DNA of 15,137 bases from Eubacterium sp. UBA3782 (GCA_002368795.1 DFFG01000007.1:1-15137); one strand, 5' to 3'. Shown: positions 1-8,690, numbered from the stretch's first letter. Notes: generated from the letters alone by a model not told the origin. Numbers and translations: made by a program.

Positions 1-13
1 ACTTAACGCCATT

Positions 14-33
14 GGAACCGTCCCTATTGTCTG
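14..33 (+). repeat. REP-like repeat copy R1 (partial)
   Basis: Right half of the repeat family: AACCGTCCC core followed by TATTGTCTG. It lies 8 bases beyond the stop codon of the AraC gene at 42-1088. The left arm is degenerate. Confidence 0.7.
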
Positions 34-41
34 CTGTCCGC

Positions 42-1088
42 CTAGTTCCCCGGGATGCTGCAAACCGCCCTCTCTATCTGCTCTGGCCTGTTTTTCTGGC
101 GGTAATCCTGCGGAGAACAGCCGAACCGCTTTCGGAACTGGGCAAAGAAGTTTGTCCTGCCCAAGTAGCCGGTCTGTATCATGATATCTTCTACACTGTC
201 ATCGGTCATCACCAGCAGCCGGGATGCTTTTTCCAGGCGGAAAGCCCGCAGGATCTCCGTAAAGCTGTAGCCTGTCCTGTTTTTAATCAGGCGGCTTACA
301 TAGGGCTCGCTGTAGCCGAAGCGACCTGCCACCCGGGACAGACTGATCGTGTCCAGATTTTCGCTGATATATGAAAAGATCTTCTGCATACCGTCGCCTG
401 CCTGCTCCTGCTGTATACGCTGCTCGATGTGTTTTCTGTGAAATGCTGCAAGATAAAGCAGGATCCCCTCCAGCAGAGTGGCATAATACCCTTCCAGAGC
501 CTCATCGGAGGATTCTTTTTTCTGGAAATAGGTGAAAAGCCTGAGGAACATGTCCCGGAGGACCGGGTCCTCCCCTGTTTTGATATGCAGGGAAAGCCCT
601 CTGGCATTGTCTGCCCCCCCTGCGAAGAAAAACTCTGAGATCGGACTGGCAGTGCGCAGCAGTCTGGGCAGCAGCTGCAGGATATTGGTCCGGGGCAGCA
701 CAGCACAGATGATGCAGTCATCCGTTTCCATCTGATACGCCTGCTGGGAGATACCGGGAGAGAGCATCAGGACATCTGACTCATCCAGAATGAAAGCCTG
801 ACCATTCAGAAAGCCCGGACACCGGCCCTTCCGGTTATACTGCACACAGTAATAATTGTTTGTGTATGTCTGGCCATACTGCCGGGTGATGGGAAAAACA
901 TCGAACAGCTGGCCATTTTTCATATACTCCTGATAATCTGCCTGAAAGATGGTGCTGAAGTAGTTCAGAATAAAGCGGTCGCATTCCTGGGAGCTGGAAA
1001 AAAACTGTGCAAGGGCTTCCCTGTGCTCTCCGACCGTTTCCGGTGTAATTGAATATCGGTACAGATAATCGAGCAGTTCCCTGTTCAT
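42..1088 (-). CDS. AraC-family transcriptional regulator (AraC1)
   Basis: 348-residue regulator. The C-terminal ~97 residues (about 236-332) form the double helix-turn-helix AraC/XylS DNA-binding domain: the first helix pair runs through SLSRVAGRFGYSEPYVSRL, followed by GYSFTEILRAFRLEKA and the family signature DIMIQTGYLGRTNFF...F..RFGCSPQDYR. The N-terminal ~220 residues would be the ligand-sensing half; I see no clear cupin histidine cluster there. I chose the ATG at 1088 because a strong ribosome site (GGGGAGGGGG) lies just upstream; an in-frame ATG at 1172 would place that site inside the gene. It is transcribed away from the lipoprotein hydrolase at 1306, the usual arrangement for a local activator. 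The inducer is unknown. It resembles the second AraC regulator at 12771-13688 in its DNA-binding half. A REP-like repeat lies just beyond the stop codon. Confidence 0.93.
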   Translation of the reverse strand: MNRELLDYLYRYSITPETVGEHREALAQFFSSSQECDRFILNYFSTIFQADYQEYMKNGQLFDVFPITRQYGQTYTNNYYCVQYNRKGRCPGFLNGQAFILDESDVLMLSPGISQQAYQMETDDCIICAVLPRTNILQLLPRLLRTASPISEFFFAGGADNARGLSLHIKTGEDPVLRDMFLRLFTYFQKKESSDEALEGYYATLLEGILLYLAAFHRKHIEQRIQQEQAGDGMQKIFSYISENLDTISLSRVAGRFGYSEPYVSRLIKNRTGYSFTEILRAFRLEKASRLLVMTDDSVEDIMIQTGYLGRTNFFAQFRKRFGCSPQDYRQKNRPEQIERAVCSIPGN

Positions 1089-1182
1089 GAGCTGTTTTCC
1101 CCCTCCCCTTATACTCCCCGGCAAAAAGCCTGGTATCCCTGATGGAAACCGGCTGCGTGCCCTGATTCCCATTTGTCTTTTT

Positions 1183-1212
1183 ATTATGAATGAAATGGTA
1201 CCTGGATGTCAA
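1183..1212 (-). promoter_or_regulatory. Sigma-A-type promoter of AraC1
   Basis: Read on the minus strand: TTGACA (1212-1207), an 18-base spacer, then CATAAT (1188-1183). It is placed about 95 bases upstream of the AraC1 start. The -35 is a perfect consensus. No comparably good promoter is seen on the plus strand for the divergent hydrolase at 1306 (the best is a weak TTGCGA near 1223), so that gene may depend on an activator. Confidence 0.6.
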
Positions 1213-1305
1213 ACAGTGGTATTGCGACCCTGTCTGCGCATCAGGTAAGCTGAAAACCGGAAACAAACACATAAACCCGCCTGTCATACACAAAGGAAGG
1301 AAATC

Positions 1306-2382
1306 ATGAACAAAGCAAAATATGTATCTGTCCTTACACTGACGACCCTCTGTATCTCTACCGCCCTTGCCGGATGCGGCGGCTCTTCAGGCACAACGGC
1401 GGCCAGCCAAAGCCAGGCCGCATCAGAAGCAGCCGCAGAATCCGTATCCGCGGCTGAAACATCTGCATCCTCCCCGGAGGCAACATCCGCTGCATCAGGT
1501 GAAGCCGAGCTCAACGAGATCATAGGAGCGGACAAGGCAGAGGAAGAGATCGTAACCGGTGACATCCTGACAAATATCCCCTATCTGGAGGATGGCAATG
1601 AAGCCCATACTCTGGATCTGTTCGGAACGCAGGAAAGCACAGAGCCCATGCCCGGCGTCATCGAGGTCCATGGCGGCGGTTATATCGGTGGTTCGAAAGA
1701 GATCAACACAGAGCATGCCGCCTACTATCGCGACAACGGCTTTGTTGTGGCTGCTCCGGAATATTCTCATGTAGGAAACGGCATCTCCTTTAAGGACGTG
1801 GTCCAGGAGCTGTTTGCCTCCTTCCACTTTGTCGCTGACCATGCAGAGGAATATCATTTTGATCTGGACAGAATGTTCATCAGCGGTGACAGCGCCGGCG
1901 GATACTATATCCTGCTCTGTTCGGCCATCCAGCAGTCTCCGGAGCTGCAGGAATACTTTGAGGTTGAGGCGCTTCCCTTCGAATTCAAGGCAATCATAGC
2001 TACCTGCCCCGGAACCGACGTCATCGCTCTCCGGGACAGTCTCGGCGCAGAAGGTCCCTCCGGACATATCGCAAATACGATAGGCGAGGAGATCCTTAAC
2101 GATGATGAGCTGATGAGCCATCTGGATCTCTATTCCATCATCGATCCCGAAACCTATCCCTACGTCTATATCGTCACCACCCCGGATGACACCACCACCG
2201 GTGCAGAGACTCTTCAGTTTGAGGAGTATCTCACAGAGAAGGGAATTGCCCATGAGCTTCACAGCTATGAGAGTCAGGGCAGCCGGATGAAGCACGTATT
2301 TAACATCATCAACATGGAATACCCCGAAAGCGAGCAGGCCAACGCCGACATCATCGCCTTCATGAACCAGAAGCTGCAGTAA
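1306..2382 (+). CDS. Surface lipoprotein alpha/beta hydrolase (BD-FAE/HSL-like esterase), copy 1
   Basis: 358 residues. Signal peptide with lipobox LAGC (lipidated Cys24), then an Ala/Ser/Thr/Glu-rich linker to about residue 66, then an alpha/beta-hydrolase domain. Catalytic features visible: HGGG oxyanion motif (122-125), nucleophile elbow GDSAGG (Ser196), probable acid Asp295 in TTPDD, and His330 in KHVFNI. The motif set fits the carbohydrate-esterase/feruloyl-esterase-like and hormone-sensitive-lipase-like families, so ester hydrolysis on the outer face of the membrane is the expected activity; the substrate is not determined by sequence. Ribosome site AAGGAAGG precedes the ATG. It is divergent from the AraC gene at 42-1088 and clearly paralogous to the hydrolase at 13846 (shared EEYH, SGDSAGGYY, LQEYF, DDxLMSH). 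A peptidase or lipase role is less likely but not excluded. Confidence 0.9.
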   Translation: MNKAKYVSVLTLTTLCISTALAGCGGSSGTTAASQSQAASEAAAESVSAAETSASSPEATSAASGEAELNEIIGADKAEEEIVTGDILTNIPYLEDGNEAHTLDLFGTQESTEPMPGVIEVHGGGYIGGSKEINTEHAAYYRDNGFVVAAPEYSHVGNGISFKDVVQELFASFHFVADHAEEYHFDLDRMFISGDSAGGYYILLCSAIQQSPELQEYFEVEALPFEFKAIIATCPGTDVIALRDSLGAEGPSGHIANTIGEEILNDDELMSHLDLYSIIDPETYPYVYIVTTPDDTTTGAETLQFEEYLTEKGIAHELHSYESQGSRMKHVFNIINMEYPESEQANADIIAFMNQKLQ

Positions 2383-2469
2383 AAAAGTCTGTGCCTCCTG
2401 CGGAGCGTGTTTTCCCGCAAAAGGCGGGGTGTATTTCCAGGACATTCTGATCGCGGTCGGGACACACCA

Positions 2470-2504
2470 AGGGGCTGTCGCATTAAACAAGTGCGACAGC
2501 CCCT
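2470..2504. terminator. Perfect 13-bp inverted repeat between convergent genes, probable bidirectional terminator
   Basis: AGGGGCTGTCGCA (2470-2482) pairs perfectly with TGCGACAGCCCCT (2492-2504) around a 9-base loop. It lies between the convergent ends of the hydrolase (2382) and the symporter (stop at 2512). The plus-strand side is followed by a T-rich but interrupted tract; the minus side has none. A smaller hairpin (CCCGC/GCGGG) lies near 2414-2428. It may belong to a dispersed intergenic repeat family rather than being a simple terminator. Confidence 0.6.
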
Positions 2505-2511
2505 GTTCGAT

Positions 2512-4191
2512 TTATTTGCGGCCGGTTGGTATGGGTGTTTTGCCGTTTTTCTTACGCTGCTCGTTGAAGCTTTGCAGGAGCTGGTCGTCCTGGATGTTTT
2601 CCGTGTCGATTTTTGTGCCGTGGTCGAGCTGGATCGCGGCGTGATCGAGTTTGGAGTAGCGTTCTACGTTCATGATGAGAAACATGATGAAGATAATTGT
2701 GTAGCAGATGGTTTCGCCTCCGATGAAGAGCCAGGGCATTGCTGCGCGGATGGCCGGGGATGAGATGTTGGAGGCGGAGTATTGCAGGATGGACAGCACG
2801 CTGTTCATGATGCCGGTGGCCAGTCCGGTCATGCCGGCCATGATGGCGCCGTAGATCATCATGGAAAAGCCGTCGGTACGGAAGCCGTTGAGTGCTTCCT
2901 GGTGATCGTATACGTCAGCGAGAAGGGCAAGCTGCAGATACATGGCCGGGGTCGAGCCAAGGGCTTTGATGATGAAGGATACGATGACGATCGGGTAGCT
3001 GCTTGGGAAGAGCAGGCCGAGCACGCCGCCGGCTACTGCCAGTATCGCTCCGCCGAGGATGGCTCTTGCCTTGCCGATCTTGTTGGCCAGAGGTACGGCG
3101 ATGAGCATGCCGAGAGCGGTCGGGATCGCGCCAACGATGGCGAGGGTACCCTGCAGCTGTCCGCCGTATGCCACGGTGTAGTTGCCGCTGGCATCGGGAA
3201 ACATGGCCTGGCAGAAGTACAGCTGGGATACGTTTTTGATCATGCCGCCCATCTGGAAGCAGAACAGGAAGACCATCATGATGATCCAGTAACGGTCATG
3301 CAGGCACACGGCTGCCTGCTCTTTGAAGGATCGGGCGGGTTTTGCCTCTTCGCCTCCGGCGCTGAAGCTTTCTTCGGTGACACGTTCTCTGGTGAAGAAA
3401 TATTCGATGAAGGCGCCGATGATCGTCGTTGCCATGAGTGCGATCACGAAGATCTTCCAGTGCTGATAGGAGGCAAGGCCATCATAGATTACTGCTCCGG
3501 ACGCGTCGATGTAGTATTCGATCGCGCCGGCTTCGTTGTATACCGGCGTCCCTGCTGAGGGGTTCATGTCATAGACAAACAGCAGGCGCAGGAAAAAAGG
3601 CAGCACCATGCTGGCAATACCCATCGCCGCCATGGCGCAGGCGTTGGAGATCGTGGCGAGAAGGCCGCGGTCCTTGCTGTTTCTGGTGGACAGGCCGACC
3701 AGCGCCGCGTGGGGCGTGGAATACATCGGATAGGCCACGGCAAACCAGAGGATGTAACCGATAGCCAGCAAAATGAGCGCGGCTGTCTGCTTTTCCGGCA
3801 TGGTCTCATTGACATAGGGAGACAGTACAAACAGAACGAGCAGCCCGAGAATGCTAAGAGGGATGGAAAGCAAAATCAGCGGCCGGGCTTTTCCGGCACG
3901 GGTCACATTGCTGTCCATCAGACGTCCGACCAGAATATTTCCCAGTACAACAAAAACAACAGAGATGACCGGGATCCAGGCGAAGAACCAGCTTGCCCAG
4001 CGGTTGATGTTTAGAACGTTGGACATGTAAGCGTTGAAGTAGTTGGCAAGGACCGCATTTGCGGTTGCCGCCAGCGTCGGACCGAGAAGATAACCCAGAG
4101 CCGCCTCCGGAACGATCGTAACCTGATCCTTTTTGATCATGCTGGGAGGAAGTTTGTCTGCAAATCCTTTGCTGCTCATGTTTTTTTTCAT
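2512..4191 (-). CDS. GPH-family (MFS) sugar:cation symporter
   Basis: 559-residue polytopic membrane protein with about 12 hydrophobic segments. It carries the GPH (glycoside-pentoside-hexuronide) signature in the first cytoplasmic loops: GRLMDSNVTRAGKARP at about 89-104, and an early Y..N.Y segment in the first membrane helix. A hydrophilic insert at about 208-245 makes it longer than the usual ~450-500 residues. The family imports glycosides or oligosaccharides with H+ or Na+. Its start overlaps the stop of the upstream rhamnosidase by ATGA (4188-4191), so the two are translationally coupled, and the likely cargo is a rhamnose-containing glycoside. Ribosome site AAAGGAG lies about 7 bases upstream of the ATG; an in-frame ATG four codons later is an alternative. 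Exact substrate and coupling ion are not visible. Confidence 0.93.
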   Translation of the reverse strand: MKKNMSSKGFADKLPPSMIKKDQVTIVPEAALGYLLGPTLAATANAVLANYFNAYMSNVLNINRWASWFFAWIPVISVVFVVLGNILVGRLMDSNVTRAGKARPLILLSIPLSILGLLVLFVLSPYVNETMPEKQTAALILLAIGYILWFAVAYPMYSTPHAALVGLSTRNSKDRGLLATISNACAMAAMGIASMVLPFFLRLLFVYDMNPSAGTPVYNEAGAIEYYIDASGAVIYDGLASYQHWKIFVIALMATTIIGAFIEYFFTRERVTEESFSAGGEEAKPARSFKEQAAVCLHDRYWIIMMVFLFCFQMGGMIKNVSQLYFCQAMFPDASGNYTVAYGGQLQGTLAIVGAIPTALGMLIAVPLANKIGKARAILGGAILAVAGGVLGLLFPSSYPIVIVSFIIKALGSTPAMYLQLALLADVYDHQEALNGFRTDGFSMMIYGAIMAGMTGLATGIMNSVLSILQYSASNISSPAIRAAMPWLFIGGETICYTIIFIMFLIMNVERYSKLDHAAIQLDHGTKIDTENIQDDQLLQSFNEQRKKNGKTPIPTGRK

Positions 4192-6725
4192 CTGTTTTCT
4201 CCTTTTAGCGGACAGGTGAACGAATGACTGCCGCTTTTTAGCGTTTTTTCCTGTCCATCCGGCAGTGTCAATTCACAAGTTGTATTGACGGGTACAGTTA
4301 CGGATATCGAGAACATGTCCCTCTGGATCTCCCATGCAGAAGCGATCGTGCCGTAGGGACTTCTGATCTCTCCCCTGGCATAGGTCAGGCCGCCGCCGAT
4401 CACAGGTTTTATACGGAAGGTTTTATAGCCTCCGCTGACCGCCTCGATGCCGGCGATGCGGCGGTAGAAGAAATCTCCTGCCGCTCCCGGTGCATAATGG
4501 TTGAAGCTCACCATGCCGACGCCGTCGCCCTGGTTGACCGTGCCGTCCTCGCGCAGGGCATCCCAGCGCTCCCAGAAGGTGGTGCCGCCGGCCTTGACCT
4601 CGTAGAGCCAGGACGGACAGGTATCCAGGAAGAGCGTCTCAAAAGCTGCCTCTTCCTGCCCATTATCTGCCAGCGCAAACAGCAGGTACGGGGTTCCCGG
4701 AAATCCGGTACTGATCCCCTGCTTTCTGACCAGATCGGCAAGATGCGCAGCCATCTTCTTGCGTCCCTCTTTCCCTGCAAGCCGGTAGTAAAGCGGAAGC
4801 ACATACGCGGTCTGAAATTCCTCTTTTAGGCGATAGTCCTTATCCAGGAAAGTCTCCCGGTATGCCCTGGCTGTCTGCTTATACAGGTTCTTGTACTGTT
4901 TTTCATCCTCCGTCTCACCCAGAATCCCCGCGATCCTGGAAAGAAGATGGGCCGAATTGGCCAGGCAGCAGGTGGCCGTCCATTTGCCGCGTCTCATCCA
5001 GCCGTTAAAATTCGTATCCGGTGCGCACCAGTCTCCGTAATGGTGCAGAAGCTTCCAGACATATTTGTTCTTCCCAAAGGAAAACAGACCTGCCCAGAAT
5101 GTGCAGGCTTTCAGATATTTTTTCATGGCAGCATAATTTTCCCGCAGGATGTTTTTATCCCCTCTTGCGAGATACTCCGCCCATGGCGCCAGGAGGATGA
5201 CATCGCCCCAGTGATCGACCGCATGAGGAAAACACATCTCCCACTGATTGTAGATCGCCACCATCGGCACGATCATGGGGAATCCGCCGCCCCTGCCCTG
5301 CTCGCTCCGCACGTCGCGCAGCCATTTGCGGAAAAAACGGGACATATCAAAATTGTAGGCGGCTGTAGACGCGAACAGAGCGATATCTCCGGTCCAGCCA
5401 AGACGTTCGTCCCGCTGCGGGCAGTCGGTGGGAATGTCCACAAAATTGGAAAGTGCGCCATAATAGATATTTTTGTGCATCCGGTTGAGATGCTCATCGG
5501 AGCACGTAAACTCTCCTGTTTTCCTGACATCTGACGCCAGGAGAAGCGCTGTCAGCTCGATGTCTTCCGCCAGGATGCCCGTAACACCTACATAGCGGAA
5601 GCCCATATAGGTAAATCTGGGGGAATACGTCTCCACGCCTCCGGCGGCAGTGTAATCGATCCGCTGCTTTGCCGTCCTGAGGGGCTCGGTAAACAGCTCT
5701 CCGTCCACCAGCACCTCCGCGTGACGCAGAACGATCCTCTGCCCCTTCTGTGCCTTTACGGTAAATTCCACGATCCCGGCAAAATTCTGTCCGAAATCGT
5801 AGATGATTTCACCGGAGGGTGCCGCTGTGATCTGGACAGGTTTGCGCCGCTCATACACCCGGACCGGCGCGCCATAATCCGCGATCAGTGTGGGCGTAAA
5901 ACGCAGTTTATCCTCCGCTGCCCGGACCCAGGTCTCCTCGCCGCCTCTGGCATCATAAACCTCTCCGTCGTACAGATCGGCTTCCTTCAGCCTGCCGTCC
6001 ATCGTGACCTCCCAGGTCGGATCAGTCGCGATGACCTCCTCTGTTCCGTCCTCATAAAGGATGCGAAGCTCCGCCAGAAATGCCTGCCGGTCTGCATAGA
6101 TACGGTTGCGTCGAAAATAGGTATAGCTGCCCACCGCCCATCCGCCGGCGACGGTGGCGCAAAGCTCATTATCCCCGGCAAGCAGTTCTGTCACATCATA
6201 AACTTCATACTGCATCTGGTGGTGATAGGAAGTAAATCCGGGGGTAAAATAATCCTCCCCCACACGCTTTTTGTTGATCTCGCAGCAATACAGCCCCAGC
6301 GCCGTCACGTAAAGCCGGGCGCTTTTCAGCGGTTTTGCCGCAGAAAAAAGCTTCCGGAAACGCATCGGCTTCGGGGAAACCTTCTTCTCTTTAAAATGAT
6401 AGGAAGGATGGGTGATCCAGACGCCGTCCCAGGGCTCTGCCATCTTTCCGGTCTCAAAATCCATCGATGCTTCGGCAGTCTCGCCATGGTTGTCCTCCGC
6501 CCGGACAGACACCGTGTACCTGGTCCTCGGTCTAAGTGGAGAGCCATCGTACACCGCAGACTGCTCCTGCACCTGCTTCTCCCAGTCTCCACAGGTAAAC
6601 AGTGCACCTTTCAGGTCTGTGCCTGGTCTGTCCGACTCCAGACAAAAGGAAACGCGCGGGTGCTGTTCGTCGGAAACCGGCAGCCCGGCCATATTTTCTG
6701 TTTTTAATCCAACAATTTTAAGCAT
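4188..6725 (-). CDS. Alpha-L-rhamnosidase, glycoside hydrolase family 78
   Basis: 845 residues, near the usual size of bacterial GH78 enzymes. N-terminal beta domains (about 1-400) precede the (alpha/alpha)6 barrel. The hallmark motif DCPQRDERLGWTGD is at 434-447, with Glu440 the expected general acid and Asp434/Asp447 sugar-binding acids. GGTTFWERWD at 713-722 carries Glu719, the expected general base, and FNHYAPGA (741-748) is also family-typical. It releases terminal alpha-L-rhamnose from glycosides or polysaccharides by inversion. There is no signal peptide, so it should act in the cytoplasm on imported substrate, which fits the coupled GPH symporter directly downstream. A GGAG ribosome site lies about 13 bases before the ATG, a slightly long spacing. 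Rhamnogalacturonan fragments, flavonoid rutinosides and acylated plant rhamnosides are all possible substrates. Confidence 0.96.
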   Translation of the reverse strand: MLKIVGLKTENMAGLPVSDEQHPRVSFCLESDRPGTDLKGALFTCGDWEKQVQEQSAVYDGSPLRPRTRYTVSVRAEDNHGETAEASMDFETGKMAEPWDGVWITHPSYHFKEKKVSPKPMRFRKLFSAAKPLKSARLYVTALGLYCCEINKKRVGEDYFTPGFTSYHHQMQYEVYDVTELLAGDNELCATVAGGWAVGSYTYFRRNRIYADRQAFLAELRILYEDGTEEVIATDPTWEVTMDGRLKEADLYDGEVYDARGGEETWVRAAEDKLRFTPTLIADYGAPVRVYERRKPVQITAAPSGEIIYDFGQNFAGIVEFTVKAQKGQRIVLRHAEVLVDGELFTEPLRTAKQRIDYTAAGGVETYSPRFTYMGFRYVGVTGILAEDIELTALLLASDVRKTGEFTCSDEHLNRMHKNIYYGALSNFVDIPTDCPQRDERLGWTGDIALFASTAAYNFDMSRFFRKWLRDVRSEQGRGGGFPMIVPMVAIYNQWEMCFPHAVDHWGDVILLAPWAEYLARGDKNILRENYAAMKKYLKACTFWAGLFSFGKNKYVWKLLHHYGDWCAPDTNFNGWMRRGKWTATCCLANSAHLLSRIAGILGETEDEKQYKNLYKQTARAYRETFLDKDYRLKEEFQTAYVLPLYYRLAGKEGRKKMAAHLADLVRKQGISTGFPGTPYLLFALADNGQEEAAFETLFLDTCPSWLYEVKAGGTTFWERWDALREDGTVNQGDGVGMVSFNHYAPGAAGDFFYRRIAGIEAVSGGYKTFRIKPVIGGGLTYARGEIRSPYGTIASAWEIQRDMFSISVTVPVNTTCELTLPDGQEKTLKSGSHSFTCPLKGENR

Positions 6726-6872
6726 AATCTGACACGCGCTCCTTCTTTTTTATAACGCAGCCTCCACGAGAAAGGTTAATGAACTGCGGGCGGAACATTT
6801 CTTCTTTTGCAGACCATGTTTGCAGCATCATATTTTTCCCTTCTTTATTTGAATGGAATAACGATATCCAAA

Positions 6873-6900
6873 ACTATAGCAGCAAGACCGGTCGGTGTAT
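6873..6900 (-). promoter_or_regulatory. Candidate promoter/operator of the rhamnosidase-symporter operon
   Basis: In the 269-base gap upstream of the rhamnosidase, the minus strand has a TATAGT -10-like box (6878-6873) with only a poor -35 (CATACA at 17-base spacing). A perfect 8-base palindrome, GACCGGTC (6886-6893), sits in the spacer. A weak -35 plus an embedded palindrome would suit a regulated promoter, but the evidence is thin. Confidence 0.25.
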
Positions 6901-6940
6901 GAGAAAAAACGTAAAAAACAAAAAATGGCGTAACTTGCCT

Positions 6941-6955
6941 TGGGCAGCCTGCCCA
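6941..6955 (-). terminator. Weak hairpin downstream of the NamZ-like gene
   Basis: TGGGCAG and CTGCCCA form a 7-base inverted repeat with a one-base centre. On the minus strand it is followed, about 17 bases on, by a T-rich stretch (TTTTTTGTTTTTT). It could end transcription of the NamZ-like gene, but the distance from stem to T-tract is not classical. Confidence 0.3.
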
Positions 6956-6978
6956 CAGTGCTCCAGCAGACATTTGGG

Positions 6979-7000
6979 CAGACAATTGGGACGGTTATTC
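6979..7000 (-). repeat. REP-like repeat copy R2, overlapping a stop codon
   Basis: On the plus strand CAGACAATTGGG then ACGGTTATTC: the family core in reverse orientation. The TAA stop of the NamZ-like gene (6997-6995) lies inside it. An adjoining near-direct copy of its first 12 bases (CAGACATTTGGG, 6967-6978) sits next to it. Confidence 0.75.
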
Positions 7001-8620
7001 GTCCGGATACAGCAGATATGGTTTTCTCTGCTCTTTGAATTTCTGTATGTCTTCCTGCCAGGAGGCCTTGATTTCTTCGGGGGTGCTGCCGGCTTCGATC
7101 ATTTTCCGAAGGGCGTCTGAACCGCTTAGTTTGTCGATCCAGTAGTGTCCGTCGCTGTACTGGCTGCCCCAGAAGTTTTCTGTGCGGCCGGCTGCCTGGT
7201 AGGCGTTATAGGCGGATACGAGGTATTCTACGTTGATGCCTGCTTCCCAGATTTCTTCGATCGGGATGTCCCGGAGGTCTTTGCCGTAGCAGATCTGGTC
7301 CATGAACGGCGGCTCCAGTGCTCCGCTCATGCTTTGGGGGGTGAAGGTGAATGGGAATTCCGCATTGCCTTCCAGGTACGGGCTTCCGTAGACTTCAAAC
7401 GGGTATTCGGTTCCTCGTCCGACAGAGACCTGAGTGTTTTCGAAGAAGCAGGTGGAAGCGTACAGGTAGACGGCCCGCATGTCCTTCAGGTTGGGGGACG
7501 GGTTACGGATCAGGGATGTTTTGGTCTGATGGTTGTAGTTCCGGCAGGGGATCACGGTCAGCCTGGAAGCGTTTTTTCCTGCCGTCAACCATCCTTCTCC
7601 GTTGATCATCTGCGCCAGTTCTCCCCATGTCATGCCATAGACAACGGGGATCGACAGCCGTCCGACATTGGATTTGTATTCTTCCTGCATGAGCGGGCCG
7701 TCCACATAGAACCCGTTGGGGTTCGGGCGGTCCAGGATGATGAATTCTTTGTCTGCTTTTGCGCATGCATCCATCAGATAATACATGGAAATGTAGTAGG
7801 TGTAATAGCGAAGGCCTACATCCTGCATATCGACGACTACGGTGTCGAATTTTGCCATGTCCTCATCTGCGGGCGCGTGAGTGCTGTCCTTATACAGCGA
7901 AAGGATGGGGACGCCTGTTTTTACATCGACGGAATCCGAGACCTGCGCACCAGCGTCTTCCGTGCCCCGGAACCCATGCTCCGGACTAAATATAGCGACG
8001 ACGTTTACCCCTCTGGAAAGCAAAGCGTCCAGAATGTGTTCTCCGTATACAACTGCATTTCCGTCTGCATCCAGGCCAAAATGCGTGTCCACATCTTCTT
8101 CTCCGGTCAAAGAAGTCTCGTTGCCCACGATGCCGGTCTGGTTGGAAAACAGGGCGACCCGCTTTCCTTCCAGCAGGGGCAGATATTCCTCAAACTGCTC
8201 GTCACCAAGCACGACCTCCTGCACCTCCGCCGGAGTCTCCTGGGATGCCGCCTCGGCGTTCATGGTACTGGATGCGGCAGCTGTTTCTGCCGGCGCCAAG
8301 GATTCTCCAGTCTTTGCAGTGTTGGAACTGGCGTCTGCCTCTGCCGTTGTCCCGGATCCTTCCGTTTCTGAGGCAGAAGAACTGGCTGCTGCATCTGCGA
8401 CGGTGGAATTAGCAGCTGCATCTGCAGACTGTCCGGGATCCTCTGCTTCTGTGGCTGCAGAGTTGGCTGCTGCATCTGCAGTCTGTCCGGGATCCTTTTC
8501 TTCCATAGCTGCCAAACTGGCTGTTTCTGTTTTTGCACCCGCCTCGGATGATGCGCCGCAGGCTGCACAAGTAAGGACACACACCATACAGATCAGGGCC
8601 ACCCATTTTTTCTTAGTCAT
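6995..8620 (-). CDS. NamZ-like (DUF1343, GH171) lipoprotein, probable exo-beta-N-acetylmuramidase
   Basis: 541 residues. Signal peptide with a cysteine-rich lipobox-like end (CAAC, lipidated Cys21; Cys at -3 is atypical), then a long Ala/Ser/Thr/Glu linker to about residue 135 containing two 18-residue repeats. The DUF1343 domain follows, with motifs SPEHGFRG (212-219), DMQDVGLRYYTYY (264-276), LDRPNPNG (296-303), NPSPN (373-377) and GRGTEYPFE (401-409). Characterised NamZ enzymes release terminal N-acetylmuramic acid from peptidoglycan fragments, so a surface role in cell-wall salvage is expected; other sugar specificity cannot be excluded. Ribosome site GGGAGGAGAGG precedes the ATG, and it has its own promoter (8691-8719). 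No muropeptide recycling genes are adjacent, so its presence beside the rhamnosidase operon is unexplained. The stop codon lies in a REP-like repeat. Confidence 0.92.
   Translation of the reverse strand: MTKKKWVALICMVCVLTCAACGASSEAGAKTETASLAAMEEKDPGQTADAAANSAATEAEDPGQSADAAANSTVADAAASSSASETEGSGTTAEADASSNTAKTGESLAPAETAAASSTMNAEAASQETPAEVQEVVLGDEQFEEYLPLLEGKRVALFSNQTGIVGNETSLTGEEDVDTHFGLDADGNAVVYGEHILDALLSRGVNVVAIFSPEHGFRGTEDAGAQVSDSVDVKTGVPILSLYKDSTHAPADEDMAKFDTVVVDMQDVGLRYYTYYISMYYLMDACAKADKEFIILDRPNPNGFYVDGPLMQEEYKSNVGRLSIPVVYGMTWGELAQMINGEGWLTAGKNASRLTVIPCRNYNHQTKTSLIRNPSPNLKDMRAVYLYASTCFFENTQVSVGRGTEYPFEVYGSPYLEGNAEFPFTFTPQSMSGALEPPFMDQICYGKDLRDIPIEEIWEAGINVEYLVSAYNAYQAAGRTENFWGSQYSDGHYWIDKLSGSDALRKMIEAGSTPEEIKASWQEDIQKFKEQRKPYLLYPDE
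8390..8497 (-). repeat. 54-bp tandem duplication encoding the lipoprotein linker
   Basis: Two copies of a 54-base unit encode an 18-residue repeat (consensus DPGQ[T/S]ADAAANS with flanking Ala/Glu) at residues 42-77 of the NamZ-like lipoprotein. Nucleotide identity is high around GTCCGGGATCC in both units. It likely sets linker length between membrane and enzyme. Confidence 0.8.
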
Positions 8621-8690
8621 TTACCTCTCCTCCCGGCAAAGTCTGATAAGTCCAAAGATGCCTTCCCCCATAACAGCCGGGACGAAGCCA

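Noticed and set aside
1168..1178. CCCATTTGTCT in the AraC1 leader, identical to part of the REP-like repeat
   Set aside because: Only 11 bases match and neither the AACCGT core nor the left arm is present; chance is a sufficient explanation.
1251..1265. TGAAAACCGGAAACA, resembling a CcpA cre site
   Set aside because: Length and central bases do not fit the cre consensus (no central CG at the right position), so catabolite control is not claimed.
1495..2490. Long open frame antisense to the first hydrolase (331 codons)
   Set aside because: It lies opposite a gene with clear lipobox and catalytic motifs; the translation shows no recognisable domain and it is a codon-bias shadow.
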